From positions 17,876,175-17,927,168 of the forward strand of contig NC_049980.1 of the NCBI RefSeq assembly GCF_000003815.2: a DNA stretch of 50,994 nucleotides, written 5' to 3'. A model generated the notes under the pieces. The model saw only the letters and a program-made list of their open reading frames with translations. It did no database searches and was not told the DNA's origin. Source of the DNA: Branchiostoma floridae. Its lineage: Eukaryota > Chordata > Leptocardii > Amphioxiformes > Branchiostomatidae. The position numbers and the translations under genes were made by a program. Within the stretch, counting starts at the first letter, position 1. Each line of letters opens with the position of its first letter. This document shows, one piece after another, positions 20,469-31,627 of the stretch.

Positions 20469-23083
20469 TTAGCTCTCCTTAGGTTGCTGTGGTAGGAATG
20501 GCATCTCCATCAGTAAAGCCGCCATGAAGTCCACTCCTCCCTGTTGTATCTGCTCCTGGTTGTCCAGTGGAAGGATGTCGTAAACTAGCCACAGCCCCAG
20601 TCCTACGTTCACGGCAATCGCCATGGCAGTAAGCACAACCAAGGCAGCAAAAATGACGTCATCTGGCGCCTTCTCCTCGGTAAACAAAACCCCATAAACA
20701 GCTCCACTAGTGGCGAGGCACGACAGGAAAAACATGGCTGGCAAAGACAGCCGGATGGCATTCATGATCTCAATGACCTTCTGGACATATTGGCTGACTA
20801 CACTAATGATCATGCGGGTCAGCTTTTTGATGGTCCAGAACAACAAAACCGCCTCCAGCAAACAGGCTGGGCCACCAATCAGAACGAGAGCTATCCTCTG
20901 AAGCCATAGCTGAACTCCGGCCTCTCCGGACACCCAGGCCAGAGAGTACATGGAGGACAGAAGACCCAGGTGTGTCATCAAGGCTGCAGAATTAGATGTT
21001 ATGCATTGTACAATTAGGGCAAAGTTTGTCTGGTCGGGGTCCAGTCCAAATGAGATCAGTAGTTGGTCCAGAAGTGCAGAGGTCACAATCAAGGAAACGA
21101 GGATCGCTGCAGTGCTGAGACATACCGCTAGAGAAGCTGCCAACCTTGTGGTGAAAGTTGTCTGAGAAATGTCCAACCATGGATGTGCGATGAGGTAACA
21201 GAGCGTAACGTAAAGAACTAAGCATGCGCAGATCCCTGTAAGCATTGCCAGAATGAAGACCTTGGTGACGCCAGAGCTCTCGTTTTCCCGCGAGGATCGC
21301 CAGGTAGAGCTGCGGACACGTCGCACTTTGGAAGCCAGTCCCGACACCAGCTTACCACAGGTCACCAAGACAGCAATAGATAGGACCAAGACCAGGACAG
21401 CGTGGTTGGCAAGCAGGAGACGTGACTGTAAAAAAACAATAAAACATCTCAAAATCCGTGCACAAAAAGAGCCCGCCAATAGGCCACAGTGACATGACTT
21501 CTAGGTCCCATTTGCCAACCTGGGACCCGGCCGGGCAGCTTTCGAAAAAGATAAAAAAATATGATAAGAAAGGCAACAAAACACACAGAACGTAAAAAAG
21601 GGATAGTTATTAGCATGATTTGTGTTTCTTCCTTGGTAAACAGTTTCATTTTTCGTTTCCACAAACATGAAATGGGACCTAAGCCTTGCCTTAGTGGATG
21701 ACATGGCCTATAGCCGGTAATGAAAAGAGGACATCCTGCTACATATAGTTCTAAAACGATCTTCTGAAAAAGTACCCCTTGGAAAACATTTGAATAGAAG
21801 TCACAATGCGCTGTTAGTCAAGGTTCGGCTTCCATTCTTCCGTCCCAAAAGCTGGGTCAACAGAAAAGTGTTAGGCATTCACTGTGGTTTTCAGCAAACC
21901 GGAAATCTTCTTTTCACATATATTCTGAGGTGAGGTGGCAGATCCCTAATCAGGACAAAAGACTGAGTGTGCGGGGAAAGACGATAATGAGCACAAATGA
22001 CTAATATCAACAGGGGTTTGGTATCTTATATGTGAACTCTCAGCTGGCATGGTTGTCGTTTGGTTAGAGTTGTTGACATAAAAGCAAAATGTTCTGGGCT
22101 TGAAAGCCTAGTGGGCCTCATGCCCAATGTTTTGCCTTCAAACATGCACTTAAAACCTATGTTCTAACTCTACGTAGTTTAATAATAGTACATAGGTTCG
22201 GATTGGGACGTCCTCTTGTCATGAATCTTCTATGATTGATACCATGATGGGCTCTTGTTTATTTTAGGACGTTAAACCGGAAGTCGCGTGTCTGAGGTGA
22301 GCCACACATCAAGCATGTTAGAAATCCTTCCAAATTTAATGAGAAGACCCATCTTGGTGTTTAATAGTGTCTCAAGCCTTACAGTGTGGTCTTACGCAGC
22401 TTGTACGCCCTGTACAAAACTGATGGTTTACCCTTTCCGGTATGAATCAAACAAAAAAAGTATTACAAGTCTGTCTTTTACCTTGATGTCACCCTTCTGC
22501 CACAGCGCTGACAGATCCTGTTGAACGGTGCCGTACACACCCGTCCCGAGAGCCACCGCGGCACACAGGAACTGAAGTAGCACAAACAGCACACTAGGCG
22601 CACCCTGGGTGTCTTCTTCACTCTGGTTATAGTGGTAGTTTCAATAAGAAATATTCGTACCTTCGGCGTCAGTTTGTTAGAACATATTAAGTTTTGTTTA
22701 TACCAACATATGAGTGTTTGATTTAGTGTTAGTATGCTGTCACCTAATTTGTAAATGATAAAGCGGTCGGACGGGATGAAGCTTGGCAAAGTTAGAGCCC
22801 ATACTGTACATGTGACGAAACACAACTAATGGTCTAACGTTATCGCGGCCCACATTAAAACAGTTATCACTACGTTGACCATGCTTCAATTATCCGTCTT
22901 GACTCAAACATGATTTCAAGGTCTTCATCATTTCAGAAAGGTCATACAAAGATGGTTGTTTTGTATTAAACGTTACTTTGTCGCTCCAATAAAGCTTACC
23001 TCACTCGACGTCCACGAAGAGTTAGTGCTGATGGTGCTAGCCTTGACTGACACCCTACTCCTGCTGCGCGTTGTTGGAGGCAT
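20469..23083 (-). CDS. Multi-pass membrane protein of unrecognised family, complete, 3 exons, 393 aa
   Basis: Exons on the - strand: 23000-23083 (28 codons, start MPPTTRSRSRVSVK), 22482-22622 (47 codons), 20469-21425 (318 codons and TAA). Donors GTAAGC and GTAAAA, acceptors ataaccag and tttttacag, all junctions phase 0. The product has a basic, Ser/Thr-rich N-terminus and about eight hydrophobic spans: one in exon 2 (VLFVLLQFLCAAVALGTGVY) and seven in exon 3. Recognisable spans include VFILAMLTGICACLVLYVTL and ALVVLTAMAIAVNVGLGLWL. The C-terminus is polar (PQQPKES). There is no catalytic motif, pore signature or GPCR hallmark that I can name, so it is annotated only as an integral membrane protein. 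The start at 23083 is chosen because it is the first Met in the frame that splices cleanly. Confidence 0.7.
21426..22481. other. Intron of the membrane protein gene
   Basis: About 1 kb with no recognised gene or repeat. Short reading frames on both strands are featureless. Confidence 0.5.
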
Positions 23084-23689
23084 CTTCTGTTGGACAACAC
23101 TGTTCCTCTGTTGTTCTGACAACAGTGTGAAATTTCAAACACAGCCGGACGTTTTACGTCACTTTGCGAATAGTGTGTTCGAAAGCTTCTCATATTCCAG
23201 AACAACGTTCGTTTATTTCGTACGTGATATAGTCGTTCGATGTTCGTGTTGTTTTGACAACAGCACAACCAACAGCAACAGGCACATGTTTGCAAGACAT
23301 GTCTGCAGCCAGGCACTGAGGTAACACCACCGAGCATCTTTCATTACTCTAGATCTTGCCTATTTTCAGGGATACTCTGATGCAGACGACGGTAGACATT
23401 TACGTTACTTTCATGAATGCTTTTACTTTGTAATGAAAAATAAATGGGGTTCAATTACGATAGACTGATGGCCTGTATTGCTGGCATGTTACATTAACGT
23501 TAGACTCTACCACATGTTTTTGTTTTGTTAACCATCTTTTTCATTGACCGACTTTTGATGCTGTTGAATACCGTTTACATACGTATTGTTTATATCATCT
23601 GTAACGGTAAACACACCTGTAACGTTACCTGGTTCTGACAAGGTCCACACAAATAAACATGTCCTTGTACTATTGGCGAACCTTCAAAA
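23084..23689. promoter_or_regulatory. 5' flank of the membrane protein gene
   Basis: Upstream of the start at 23083 (- strand). Contains gtgttgttctgacaacag-like words repeated in both orientations (about 23094-23130 and 23246-23270: tgttgttctgacaaca, tgttgttttgacaaca). No TATA box stands out. Assignment as promoter rests on position only. Confidence 0.3.
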
Positions 23690-24150
23690 GCATCTGCCCT
23701 TGGTACATCGTCCATGCAAAGGCGAACATTCCTATCCCTAGTACTGAACACTATCCACACAGAAACATTTATGTTCTTGGTGCTGAACACTATCCATATA
23801 GAAACATCCCTGTCCTTAGTGCTGAACACTATCCACATAGAAACACCCCTGTCCTTAGTGCTGAACGCTATTCACACAGAAACATCCCTGTCCTTAGTGC
23901 TAAACACTGAAACATTCCTGTCCTTAGTGCTGAACACTATCCACATAGAAACATCCATGTCCTTAATGCTGAACACTATCCACACACAAACACCCCTGTC
24001 CTTAATACTGAACACTATTCACACGAAAACATTTCTGCCCTTGGTCCTGTCCAAAGTGCTGAACATCGTCCAGAGGAAATATGTCTGTTCTTAGTGCTGA
24101 ACACCATTTACACACACGAAAACATATTTGTCCTTAGTGCTGCATGCCAT
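23690..24150 (+). repeat. 39-bp minisatellite, about 12 copies
   Basis: Unit cctgtccttagtgctgaaca ctatccacatagaaacacc, 39 bp, repeated with substitutions and some indels from about 23690 to 24150. Because 39 is divisible by 3, an open frame of 13-residue repeats (T-E-T-S-L-S-L-V-L-N-T-I-H) runs through 23714-24094. No start context, splice sites or family support it, so it is treated as non-coding. Confidence 0.85.
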
Positions 24151-24605
24151 CCACACGCATACAGGCAATTGATAGATTAATAAACATATTCGTACAAATA
24201 AATTGATTTCTTCCATCATAAACAAGGAGGATGTTATGCTATGTACTTAAGTGTTTTTAGATGTCTACAGCAAAACATTTCATTAGTCTATTCTATGTGT
24301 AGTAAAGTTACTCTATCGATCTATCTCCATATGACTGTGAAAAGTGTACAATACTAATTGTAAAAAGTTATCTATTAGACAATTCTAGTGACATCACTTG
24401 ATAAGAATACATGCAAGAAACAGCAAAGACATGCTTGGTTAGCTGTGTTTCAGAAAGAGACATCATCTCAAAACTAAGCAGGTGAAGATTGTGCACGTTG
24501 CTACATGCATTGATCAGTGTTATTTTGGACCCCCCTGCAAACCTGAACTCCTTTTGTAAAGGCTACATAAAAACGCGAAGGTTGGTCATGCTAAGCCTGG
24601 GTTTG
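24151..24605. other. Intergenic spacer downstream of the MTR kinase gene
   Basis: AT-rich, no reading frame of note and no recognised repeat. It holds the 3' UTR of the kinase gene if this is short. Confidence 0.45.
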
Positions 24606-27491
24606 TCAGGACTGCAGACACCTGAGGAAAGCTGTTGTGGAAGTGACAGTATTGTTGTTCTTCAGTAGCCAGATCCCTGCCCGCAGAGCCCGTTCCTCGG
24701 CAGCTGGGCACCCCTCCACGTCAGCCACATGGGCTGCCCCAATGATTCTATATACACAAGAAAATCTGTCATCCACTTAATATCTCTCTATTGTGTGGTA
24801 GAATAGGATTGTGTGGCTCTGTGGAGCATGTATAACGACAATGTATGTCTTTTGACTGTTGGATTTTGGTGTTCATTTATAGCATCAACAAATGTCTATA
24901 CCCCCTCTTTCAATATAGCCAGTTACTCACAAGCGTCATGGGTAGATTGACATGCTTGCCTCCTTATTTCCTCTATTTCCATTCCTTTTAGCTTTATTTC
25001 AGCCTTGCAGCATACTGTATTCTGTGTCAGCCTGTGTTGAATTTCATTCCCCTCACCTTCTGATGAGCTCACATCCTGCAAAACCAGCAACTTCCGGCAT
25101 GAGCTGGGAGAAGTGCAATGTAGCATTTTCCTGTGACGTCAGATGTGCAGTGTATGTTTCACCTGGTTAGGACAGAGTATGACTTGTTCACTTTCTTGAT
25201 CACAGAATTATAATGTTATTTTGGCAACCAATACGAGAATGTTTGTTTTCTCCAGTAAATACTGTTAACAATTTGAAAAATGAAATGCAACAGGACACAG
25301 TCGTCATCATCATATTGTAATCATACAAACGAAACAAAAAGTTCAGAGCTAACTACACATATTATCCCATCCAATGTTCAAAACTTTAATCAACCCACAG
25401 ACTGTAAAGTTACTCACAACATTACTCAGATTTCAGGTTGGAAATTTCATGTGTCTTACCAGTAGCTTAACCCCAAAAGGATAGGGTCGGCAGGTTTTTG
25501 CTAAGAGTCGGTGGGATAATCAGAAGCACAACTTGTTTATAGGCCTTAATTATTAAATAAAGCATGCCTACTTTTCATTCGATAGATCTTAACTTTATCT
25601 CCTCTACCTGTCAGATGAATTGCCTGACATAACAGCTCACAGAACGTCATGTCTCCCCCATCGTTGCCCTTTTCCTTGTGTGCAGAGTAAGAGAAGACGT
25701 AACTGGCCAGTAACAGACCCAGATCAAGGGCTGATGGGCCGATGTAAGCAAACTCAGCATCTATGACCTAGGTACATAAACATACAAAAGTCAACAGTCA
25801 AAACAATCCTACTACATTTGAGTCGTAAAAGACTAAAAATGTTTATCGCATATCCCAGACATCCCGGATGAAAAGCGTACACCACCTGTATCTCAGCAGT
25901 AATGAATGAGTTGTCTTCCCTACCTTAACACCTCCATCTGTAGGTCTGACCAGGATAGATCCACTGTGGAGATCACCGTGCACCAAGGATTCTTGCTTCT
26001 CCAGAAAAAGTCGCTTAAACTTTCCCACAATGCTTTGAAGTTCCCTATCATCATGCACAAGATGAAGGATTGCCTTTATTGGTTCTGAGCTGTGATTGGT
26101 TGGGTCATCCTTCAGGAAAGGTCGTGTGAAGATGTACTGTTCCGTCAGAGATACCATGTCTGGGTTGCTACAGCAAATGAAGAAGACTTTTGTACTTTAA
26201 TCCTTAATTGATTTTTGCATGTAATTTGCTCTATGATTGCTATCATGATCAACAAATGTACGTTGAATAAGCAAAAAAAAACACCTCGCTACAAAAAATG
26301 CATTTGGAACTATCAGTATATGTTCGGATAATTATTTTGACAAACACTCATTTAAATCAAGCAGTACATAACAACTGGTCACCTGAACGACGTCAGTAGT
26401 TCACTATTTGGGCTTCTATGGCCAGTTGCGGAATGAACACGGGCCATAAAAACTGCGATATTCCTGACTGCTGCTAGATGGAGCTTGCCTCTGATCAGCT
26501 CAGCTTGTAGTATGACATACCCTTCAGAGAGGTCCTCCATGACAACTGATACAAACAGTTACAACAAATTGTACTGGAAAGACTTACACACGCATGCTAT
26601 ATACTGCAGAGAAGACAGAGAAAATGGAACATTAAAGAAATTGTGAATATCCAGAAATTTACATCTTAGAAACAATTAGAAATGGAATAGCATTAATATA
26701 ATGTTGAGAATGCTGACTGTAATGCAATGCTTATGGACTTCCCAATCCCCATTTGGATGATACTTACACATGCTCATGTCATAGATGAGAAGGTAGGGTT
26801 GAGGACTGTAGCCGGGGATGATTTCGTGGAACTTCTGTAGTGCCCGGTACTCAATGGTACAGCGATGAACAGTCAGGGGATAGTCCGGACCAAGACACTG
26901 AAATGGTACAAGAGTGGATAATTGTGTTGTAAACCCTTACGCCAGTAAGCAATTTGTCATGTTTACATTTGTGTGGTTAATTAGCATGCAGATAAGATGA
27001 ATCGTTCATAAGGCTAGTGCCTTTTTTGACAGCCACCAAAAGATGCTTCACAGTTTTCAATGTAAATGCAACTCGGAAAGTTTTCTGTGGTGCAGTTATT
27101 CTTTATTCCGCTGAGCGACGCACGTGTCGCGTGCCAGACGTAACGTTTATTGTTTATTGTTAAAATGACACCCATTAGTGAATACACATGTGCATCCACT
27201 ACTCTTCCTGGGGTCATACATTAAAACATATACATTACATTGGTACACGTCTAAATGGCGGTAACGTTAACATCAAAGATGTTCAGATAGACCTGCCCAG
27301 ATTTTGATTTTCTAACAAAATGGTTAAGGTCTATAACGATATGTGTCCAGTGTCTGCGGTCTAACCTTGATGTAGGGTGGGGCTGCCTTGACAATGACAG
27401 ATGACGTAGAGTCCTGTTTGTGAGCCACACGGAATACATGGTTCATGTTCCCATCACCCACCTCGGTCACGTCACAGGCACCCTCCACAAA
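24606..27491 (-). CDS. Methylthioribose kinase-like (S-methyl-5-thioribose kinase), 5' and one middle exon not located
   Basis: Phosphorylates 5-methylthioribose in the two-step branch of methionine salvage. Exons on the - strand: 27366-27491, 26768-26897, 26383-26545, 25924-26167, 25608-25767, 25057-25130, 24606-24747 (TGA at 24606-24608). In order they show the Gly-rich nucleotide loop and first strand (EVGDGNMNHVFRV), the ATP lysine region (VIVKAAPPYIK), the hinge (VMEDLSEG), the catalytic loop HGDLHSGSILVRP, the metal motif Asp-x-Glu (VIDAEFAYIGP) typical of MTR kinases instead of DFG, and the C-terminal GFAGCELIRR/IIGAAHVADVE. The junctions among the first five exons agree. Between 25608 (phase 1) and 25130 (phase 0) an exon of length 3n+2 must be missing; it would carry the W/F-rich helix. 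The N-terminal exon is also unlocated. Vertebrates lack this enzyme and use MTA phosphorylase instead. Confidence 0.85.
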
Positions 27492-28425
27492 CTGTTAAAA
27501 ACGTGAATTAGTGTATTGCTGCCATTTTTCATTTCAAAAGTTTCAGCTTAACCAAATGGTAAGTTATAACTTTTATCATTTTGAGATGAAATTCGATGGA
27601 AGACCATAACTGAACAAAACTGGATATCCTCTTCTTGGGCATTCGTCCGAAGAACCAGGCAAGAAAAACACGTGATCTGAGTGTTGGCTCTGAGAGGCTC
27701 TGAGTGTTGGCTCCACTTACCTGTGCCACCAAGCAGTTACCTAATATTTAAACTGCACCCTCCCCCTCCCTCCCATACACACAATTGGAATCATGAGTTA
27801 GCATTTAAACAATTGGTGTCAGATTAAGCCTTTACTCCATGCTGCCTGGGCTATCGACATGAATTATAGTCTGCGGACATACAAAGTTTACAGGGTTAGG
27901 TCGACATATGCCATCCTTCGTGCCCCTGGCTCAATTTTTTGGCCTAAAAGATTGTGAGAGCGGTCACCACGGAGGATGGTAAACGGGCTAATTCAAACAA
28001 ACCTTTAGACATGAAGTGTGCATGGCATGTTTCCGCAACACATGGAGGAGGCTATCCTTGTCCATTATTGTACCATTCATTTATCGAGTAAGACCGCTGC
28101 TAATGTTATGTACACAGCACATGGGACCCTTCCCTTAACAGAAGTGTGAGAGCACAGAGTCCGATTACATCATGTGAACAGTCCGATGATATCATGTGAC
28201 TTTTTGTTTTCCTAGCCAGTCGACCTTGGAGAGGCTTACTGTAGTGTGGAGTGGACAACACTTAGGTGTTGCCGTATTCCCTACAGACTCCAAGTTGTTG
28301 CAGCACTTCAGTAAAATAAAACACACAACTGGTAAACCACATGCACAGTCTTCTTGTGGCGGGTACACATGCAGACACTTAACTACTTTCGCCATTGAAG
28401 TAAGTTATGATCGGGTATGTTTTTA
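27492..28425. other. Upstream of the located MTR kinase exons
   Basis: Should contain, or lead to, the missing first kinase exon, but no convincing N-terminal coding segment was found. Reading frames at 27529-27732 (-) and 28196-28426 (+) show no family features. Confidence 0.4.
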
Positions 28426-28810
28426 GGTGCGTGTGTCTGTGTGTATGTGTGCGTGCGTGTGCGTGCGTGCGAACACGATAACTCGAGAATGCCTGGAAGC
28501 TTGATGCTTGGTATGAGGGTAGGTATTGATGAGATCTCGAAAAAAATCTGAGCCCCCAAAAGTGCTACGGTTGTGTGAAAGAGGTACTGCGTATCAATTA
28601 CGCAAATGAAGACCTAATTTGCAGAATAAATGAGAAAATACTATAATTCTTTAGTGGCAAGTTATGGCATTATTGTGGCATTTGGAAGTTACGTACACGT
28701 GGACAATATAGACAGTATAGACATAAATCATACAAATGAGGGCCTCATTTGAAAACTTTATGAGGCTATGCTAGAATACCCTTCTTTGCTAAATCAGACT
28801 TTCATACATT
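28426..28810 (-). repeat. Fragment of the octamer-bearing dispersed repeat
   Basis: Starts with a GT microsatellite (28426-28470) followed by ataactcgagaatgcctgg and cgcaaatgaagacctaattt, matching in reverse orientation the tail and body of the 6661-8800 family. Fragmentary. Confidence 0.6.
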
Positions 28811-28844
28811 CAATACCGTATTCGTGACTATTCCATCACGAGAT

Positions 28845-28988
28845 TTAACCATTGATCCCGCCTTCATCGTTTACATAGATCGGGGAGGTGCCGTCATTAA
28901 CATCGGCAGGTGGACATTGCCCAGCTTGACGGTATAGCCGTACAGTAGCACTTCCTGGTCCGAACGAACTCCTGGTCGCCACCTCACC
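28845..28988 (-). pseudogene. Isolated exon-like open fragment of unknown origin
   Basis: After an acceptor-like tttgtctag, 47 codons are open and then TAA at 28845-28847. The peptide begins GEVATRSSFGPGSATVRLYR and contains QAGQCPPADVNDG. Composition looks protein-like, but there is no partner exon, and it is surrounded by repeat DNA. It could be a decayed exon of a multi-copy gene or part of a repeat. Confidence 0.3.
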
Positions 28989-29744
28989 CTAGACAAAGAT
29001 GTACACAATGATATACATGTAGTGGAAATGAAGGCTTAATTTGCATAATTGCTTTGGAACTTGTATAATTCAATCGTTTTCTATAACTGGACTTTAATGA
29101 ATGTAACACAAGACATGTAATGCATGACTGGTGGAACATAAATAGATACTAAACATGCAAATGAGGAACTGATTTGTATGATTAATGGAAATGATTGCAA
29201 AACCGCTTAATGATACGTATACATGATGGGATTCTTTTACTTTTTTATTGAAAAGTACATGTAAAAATACAAAGAAGAGTACGAAGACGAAGTGGCGGCG
29301 AACTCAAGTTGTACAAAACTTGTACATAAATTGAAAATAATATATTGCGCAGGACTTTTACTTGTGACATGTGTAAGCTAATCAATCATGAACATGTATA
29401 AGTTATGAAAATGTGTAAGTTATTTGCATAACACATACAAAAGCTCTAGATATTTCATGGGGATATGAGCTTGCCGAACACTGGTTGGCAAATTGTTCGT
29501 ATTGCGCAGTCAAAGACCAAATTGTCCCAAAGTCATAACGGAGCGCTCGGTCGTGTCCACAACTGTAGTCATGTCCGTGTTTGTAGCCTAGTTTTGTCAG
29601 CATGGTATGTTTTGTCAGTGTGCCGGGTACTGAGGACCACTGAGTAATTTGAATACAATGGAACGGTGTATTATGAACTCGTTCCCAAAAGGAACACAAT
29701 GAACATCATCAGGATCGACTACATGTAGTAGGTTGGCCCAAATG

Positions 29745-30180
29745 CCCAAACTAAATCACTTAGTAACTTCACACTTGAAAATTACCTTTCGTCAGTTCGT
29801 AATAATGCTTTTGCTGTTAACATAACCAAATTAAGAACCAGTTCACACTGCTTGGAAATAGAAAAAGGTCGGTACCGTAATATACCAGCCAACCAGAGGT
29901 AATGTCCTTCATGTAAAGATGGTGTTGAAGATGAGTATCATTTTCTAATGACATGCCCTACATATAGCGTAGATAGACAAAAATTAATGGATATAATCAC
30001 ATGAAAACTAGCACACCTGTACCAAAGACAAACACATACTTTCAATCTACTTATGTCATGTCCAGACTACATATCTTCGTATTAGGTCAGTACATATGTA
30101 ATGCCCTAAAATAGAGAGTATCTATTGTACAGTAACAGACATTCCTGTACTACACATGTATGTAGTTATAGACCGTAGAC
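29745..30180 (+). mobile_element. Decayed LINE 3' fragment
   Basis: In one frame it reads NITKLRTSSHCLEIEKGRYR, a stop, then CPSCKDGVEDEYHFLMTCPTYS: the same C-terminal zinc-knuckle tail as the 3.9 kb LINE but with several stop codons. No open frame remains. Confidence 0.65.
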
Positions 30181-30199
30181 GAGTGTCATTGTATTAATT

Positions 30200-31030
30200 A
30201 CCTTTGCCAGAATGGCTAAGGTTATGTTTTAGGCTTGTGAGTCTGTGTGTCTGTCTGTCTGTCTGTCTGTCTGTATGTTAACAGTATAACTCAAGAAGCC
30301 TTTGATGGATCCCAATAATATTTGGTAGGTGGGTAGGGGTCAGGAAAACGAAGGTCAAGTTCGATAATGGGCCCCCTAGCGGCTTGCTAAGGTACTGCAG
30401 CAAAACCTCAATTTTTTTAATCTCGTGTTCTGGACCTGCTGTGGTTATGATTTTTGAGTGGTAGATAGCCCTTGGTGCAGAGAGTAAGTGCTTTAAGTTT
30501 GGACTCCCTAGCGGCTTGTTTGGAACTGCAGTCGCCGATTTCCTTTCAAACTTTGGACGAGAATAACTCGAGAACGTGTTGATGGATCGTCATGGTTTTT
30601 GGTATGTAGATAGCCCAAGTAACAATGTACACAATGGAATACCAATTATGCAAATCAGCAACTAATTTGCATAATTAATGAGGAAAGTTTATAAATCCAC
30701 TGCATTTCATGATAGGACTTTCAAACTTGTCACATATATAGATGAGGAAGAGAGAAATATCAATGCATATTAATTATGCAAATGGCGGCCTCATTTGCAT
30801 AATTAATGAGAAAATATAAACGTGTTGACGGATCGTCATGGTTTTTGGTATGTAGATAGCCAAAGGGAAGACTTACATGATGGAATTATAATTATGCAAA
30901 TCGACTGCTAATTTGCATAATTAATGAGAAAAGTTTGTAAATCCACTGCATTCCTTATAGGACTTTCAAACTTGTCACATTTTTAGCTAAGAAAGAAGGA
31001 AATATCAATACACATTTATTATGCAAATGA
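30200..31030 (-). repeat. Octamer-bearing dispersed repeat with internal 247-bp duplication
   Basis: Begins with a (GTCT)n microsatellite (30240-30276), then segments matching the reverse complement of the 6661-8800 family (gccccctagcggctt, actcaagaa). The block starting cgtgttgatggatcgtcatg at about 30573 recurs at about 30820, period 247. Paired attatgcaaat/atttgcataat words occur at about 30648-30675, 30773-30804 and 30892-30922. Confidence 0.7.
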
Positions 31031-31239
31031 TGCTTGATACAATTTAATATTATTATGTAAATCTAATCTGCATAGGGATCTAATTTGCATAAGCAATGGC
31101 GAAATGTTATGAACCATCTCCAGGCATATAAAATAAAATGTAATGAGTAACACATTTATGTCTACAGACATCATTCTACATAACAAACCTGGTTTATTTG
31201 GCAAAGGTATGTGTTCGTTGAACTCTAGTTGACTTATTA

Positions 31240-31303
31240 ATGTTGCCTTACAATTGTACCATGTACAAATGTCGTGCAATAAAGTCCATTCATTCATTCA
31301 TTC
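31240..31303 (+). mobile_element. Retrotransposon 3' tail with (ATTC)n end
   Basis: cttacaattgtaccatgtac, AATAAAG at 31278-31284 and then (ATTC)4 ending near 31303. This is the usual appearance of a LINE/SINE 3' terminus in + orientation. No body was recognised upstream apart from repeat DNA. Confidence 0.5.
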
Positions 31304-31478
31304 TTATAGATCCTTTGGGCAGACAGGAATTGCAGAAATCTGATACTGCTCAGTCGATCAGCTGTGCTGCAGTGACGTCACACCATGCATACCACGCAGC
31401 CGGAAATGAAAAGCCGGCTGGCGCAGGCGTAGAGCCCGGTATATGGCGATCCGGGCCGGCAGACAGCGCTGTTAAAAA

Positions 31479-31627
31479 ATGCAGCCGCCTCCAGAAACGA
31501 GTCCAACAAGTTTAGGTCTATTGATCTCGGGGTCGACTGCCCTAAAGGGTGTTGTGGAGGCGTCGTCCCTAAACAACAAGGACAAGGTATCTAGAGCTGT
31601 GGAACAGACGAAAACTTTTCACCAGTG
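31479..31627 (+). CDS. Possible first coding exon, gene unassigned
   Basis: An ATG at 31479 in locally GC-rich DNA opens 49 codons (MQPPPETSPTSLGLLISGST, KDKVSRAVEQTKTFHQW) followed by a good donor GTAAGT. It ends in phase 2, so it does not join the phase-0 acceptor of the PAQR exon at 33793; either another exon lies between or it belongs to a different transcript. No family was recognised. It could be the 5' end of the PAQR gene if an exon was missed. Confidence 0.35.

Noticed and set aside
23714-24094. 126-aa reading frame of T-E-T-S-L-S-L-V-L-N-T-I-H repeats as a gene
   Set aside because: It is fully explained by a 39-bp minisatellite whose length is divisible by three; there is no start context, splice site or family.
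25260-25430. Candidate for the missing MTR kinase exon (W/F-containing stretch YWRKQTFSYWLPK at about 25230-25265, - strand)
   Set aside because: Neither its phase nor a usable donor fits the neighbouring exons, and the next codon is a stop.
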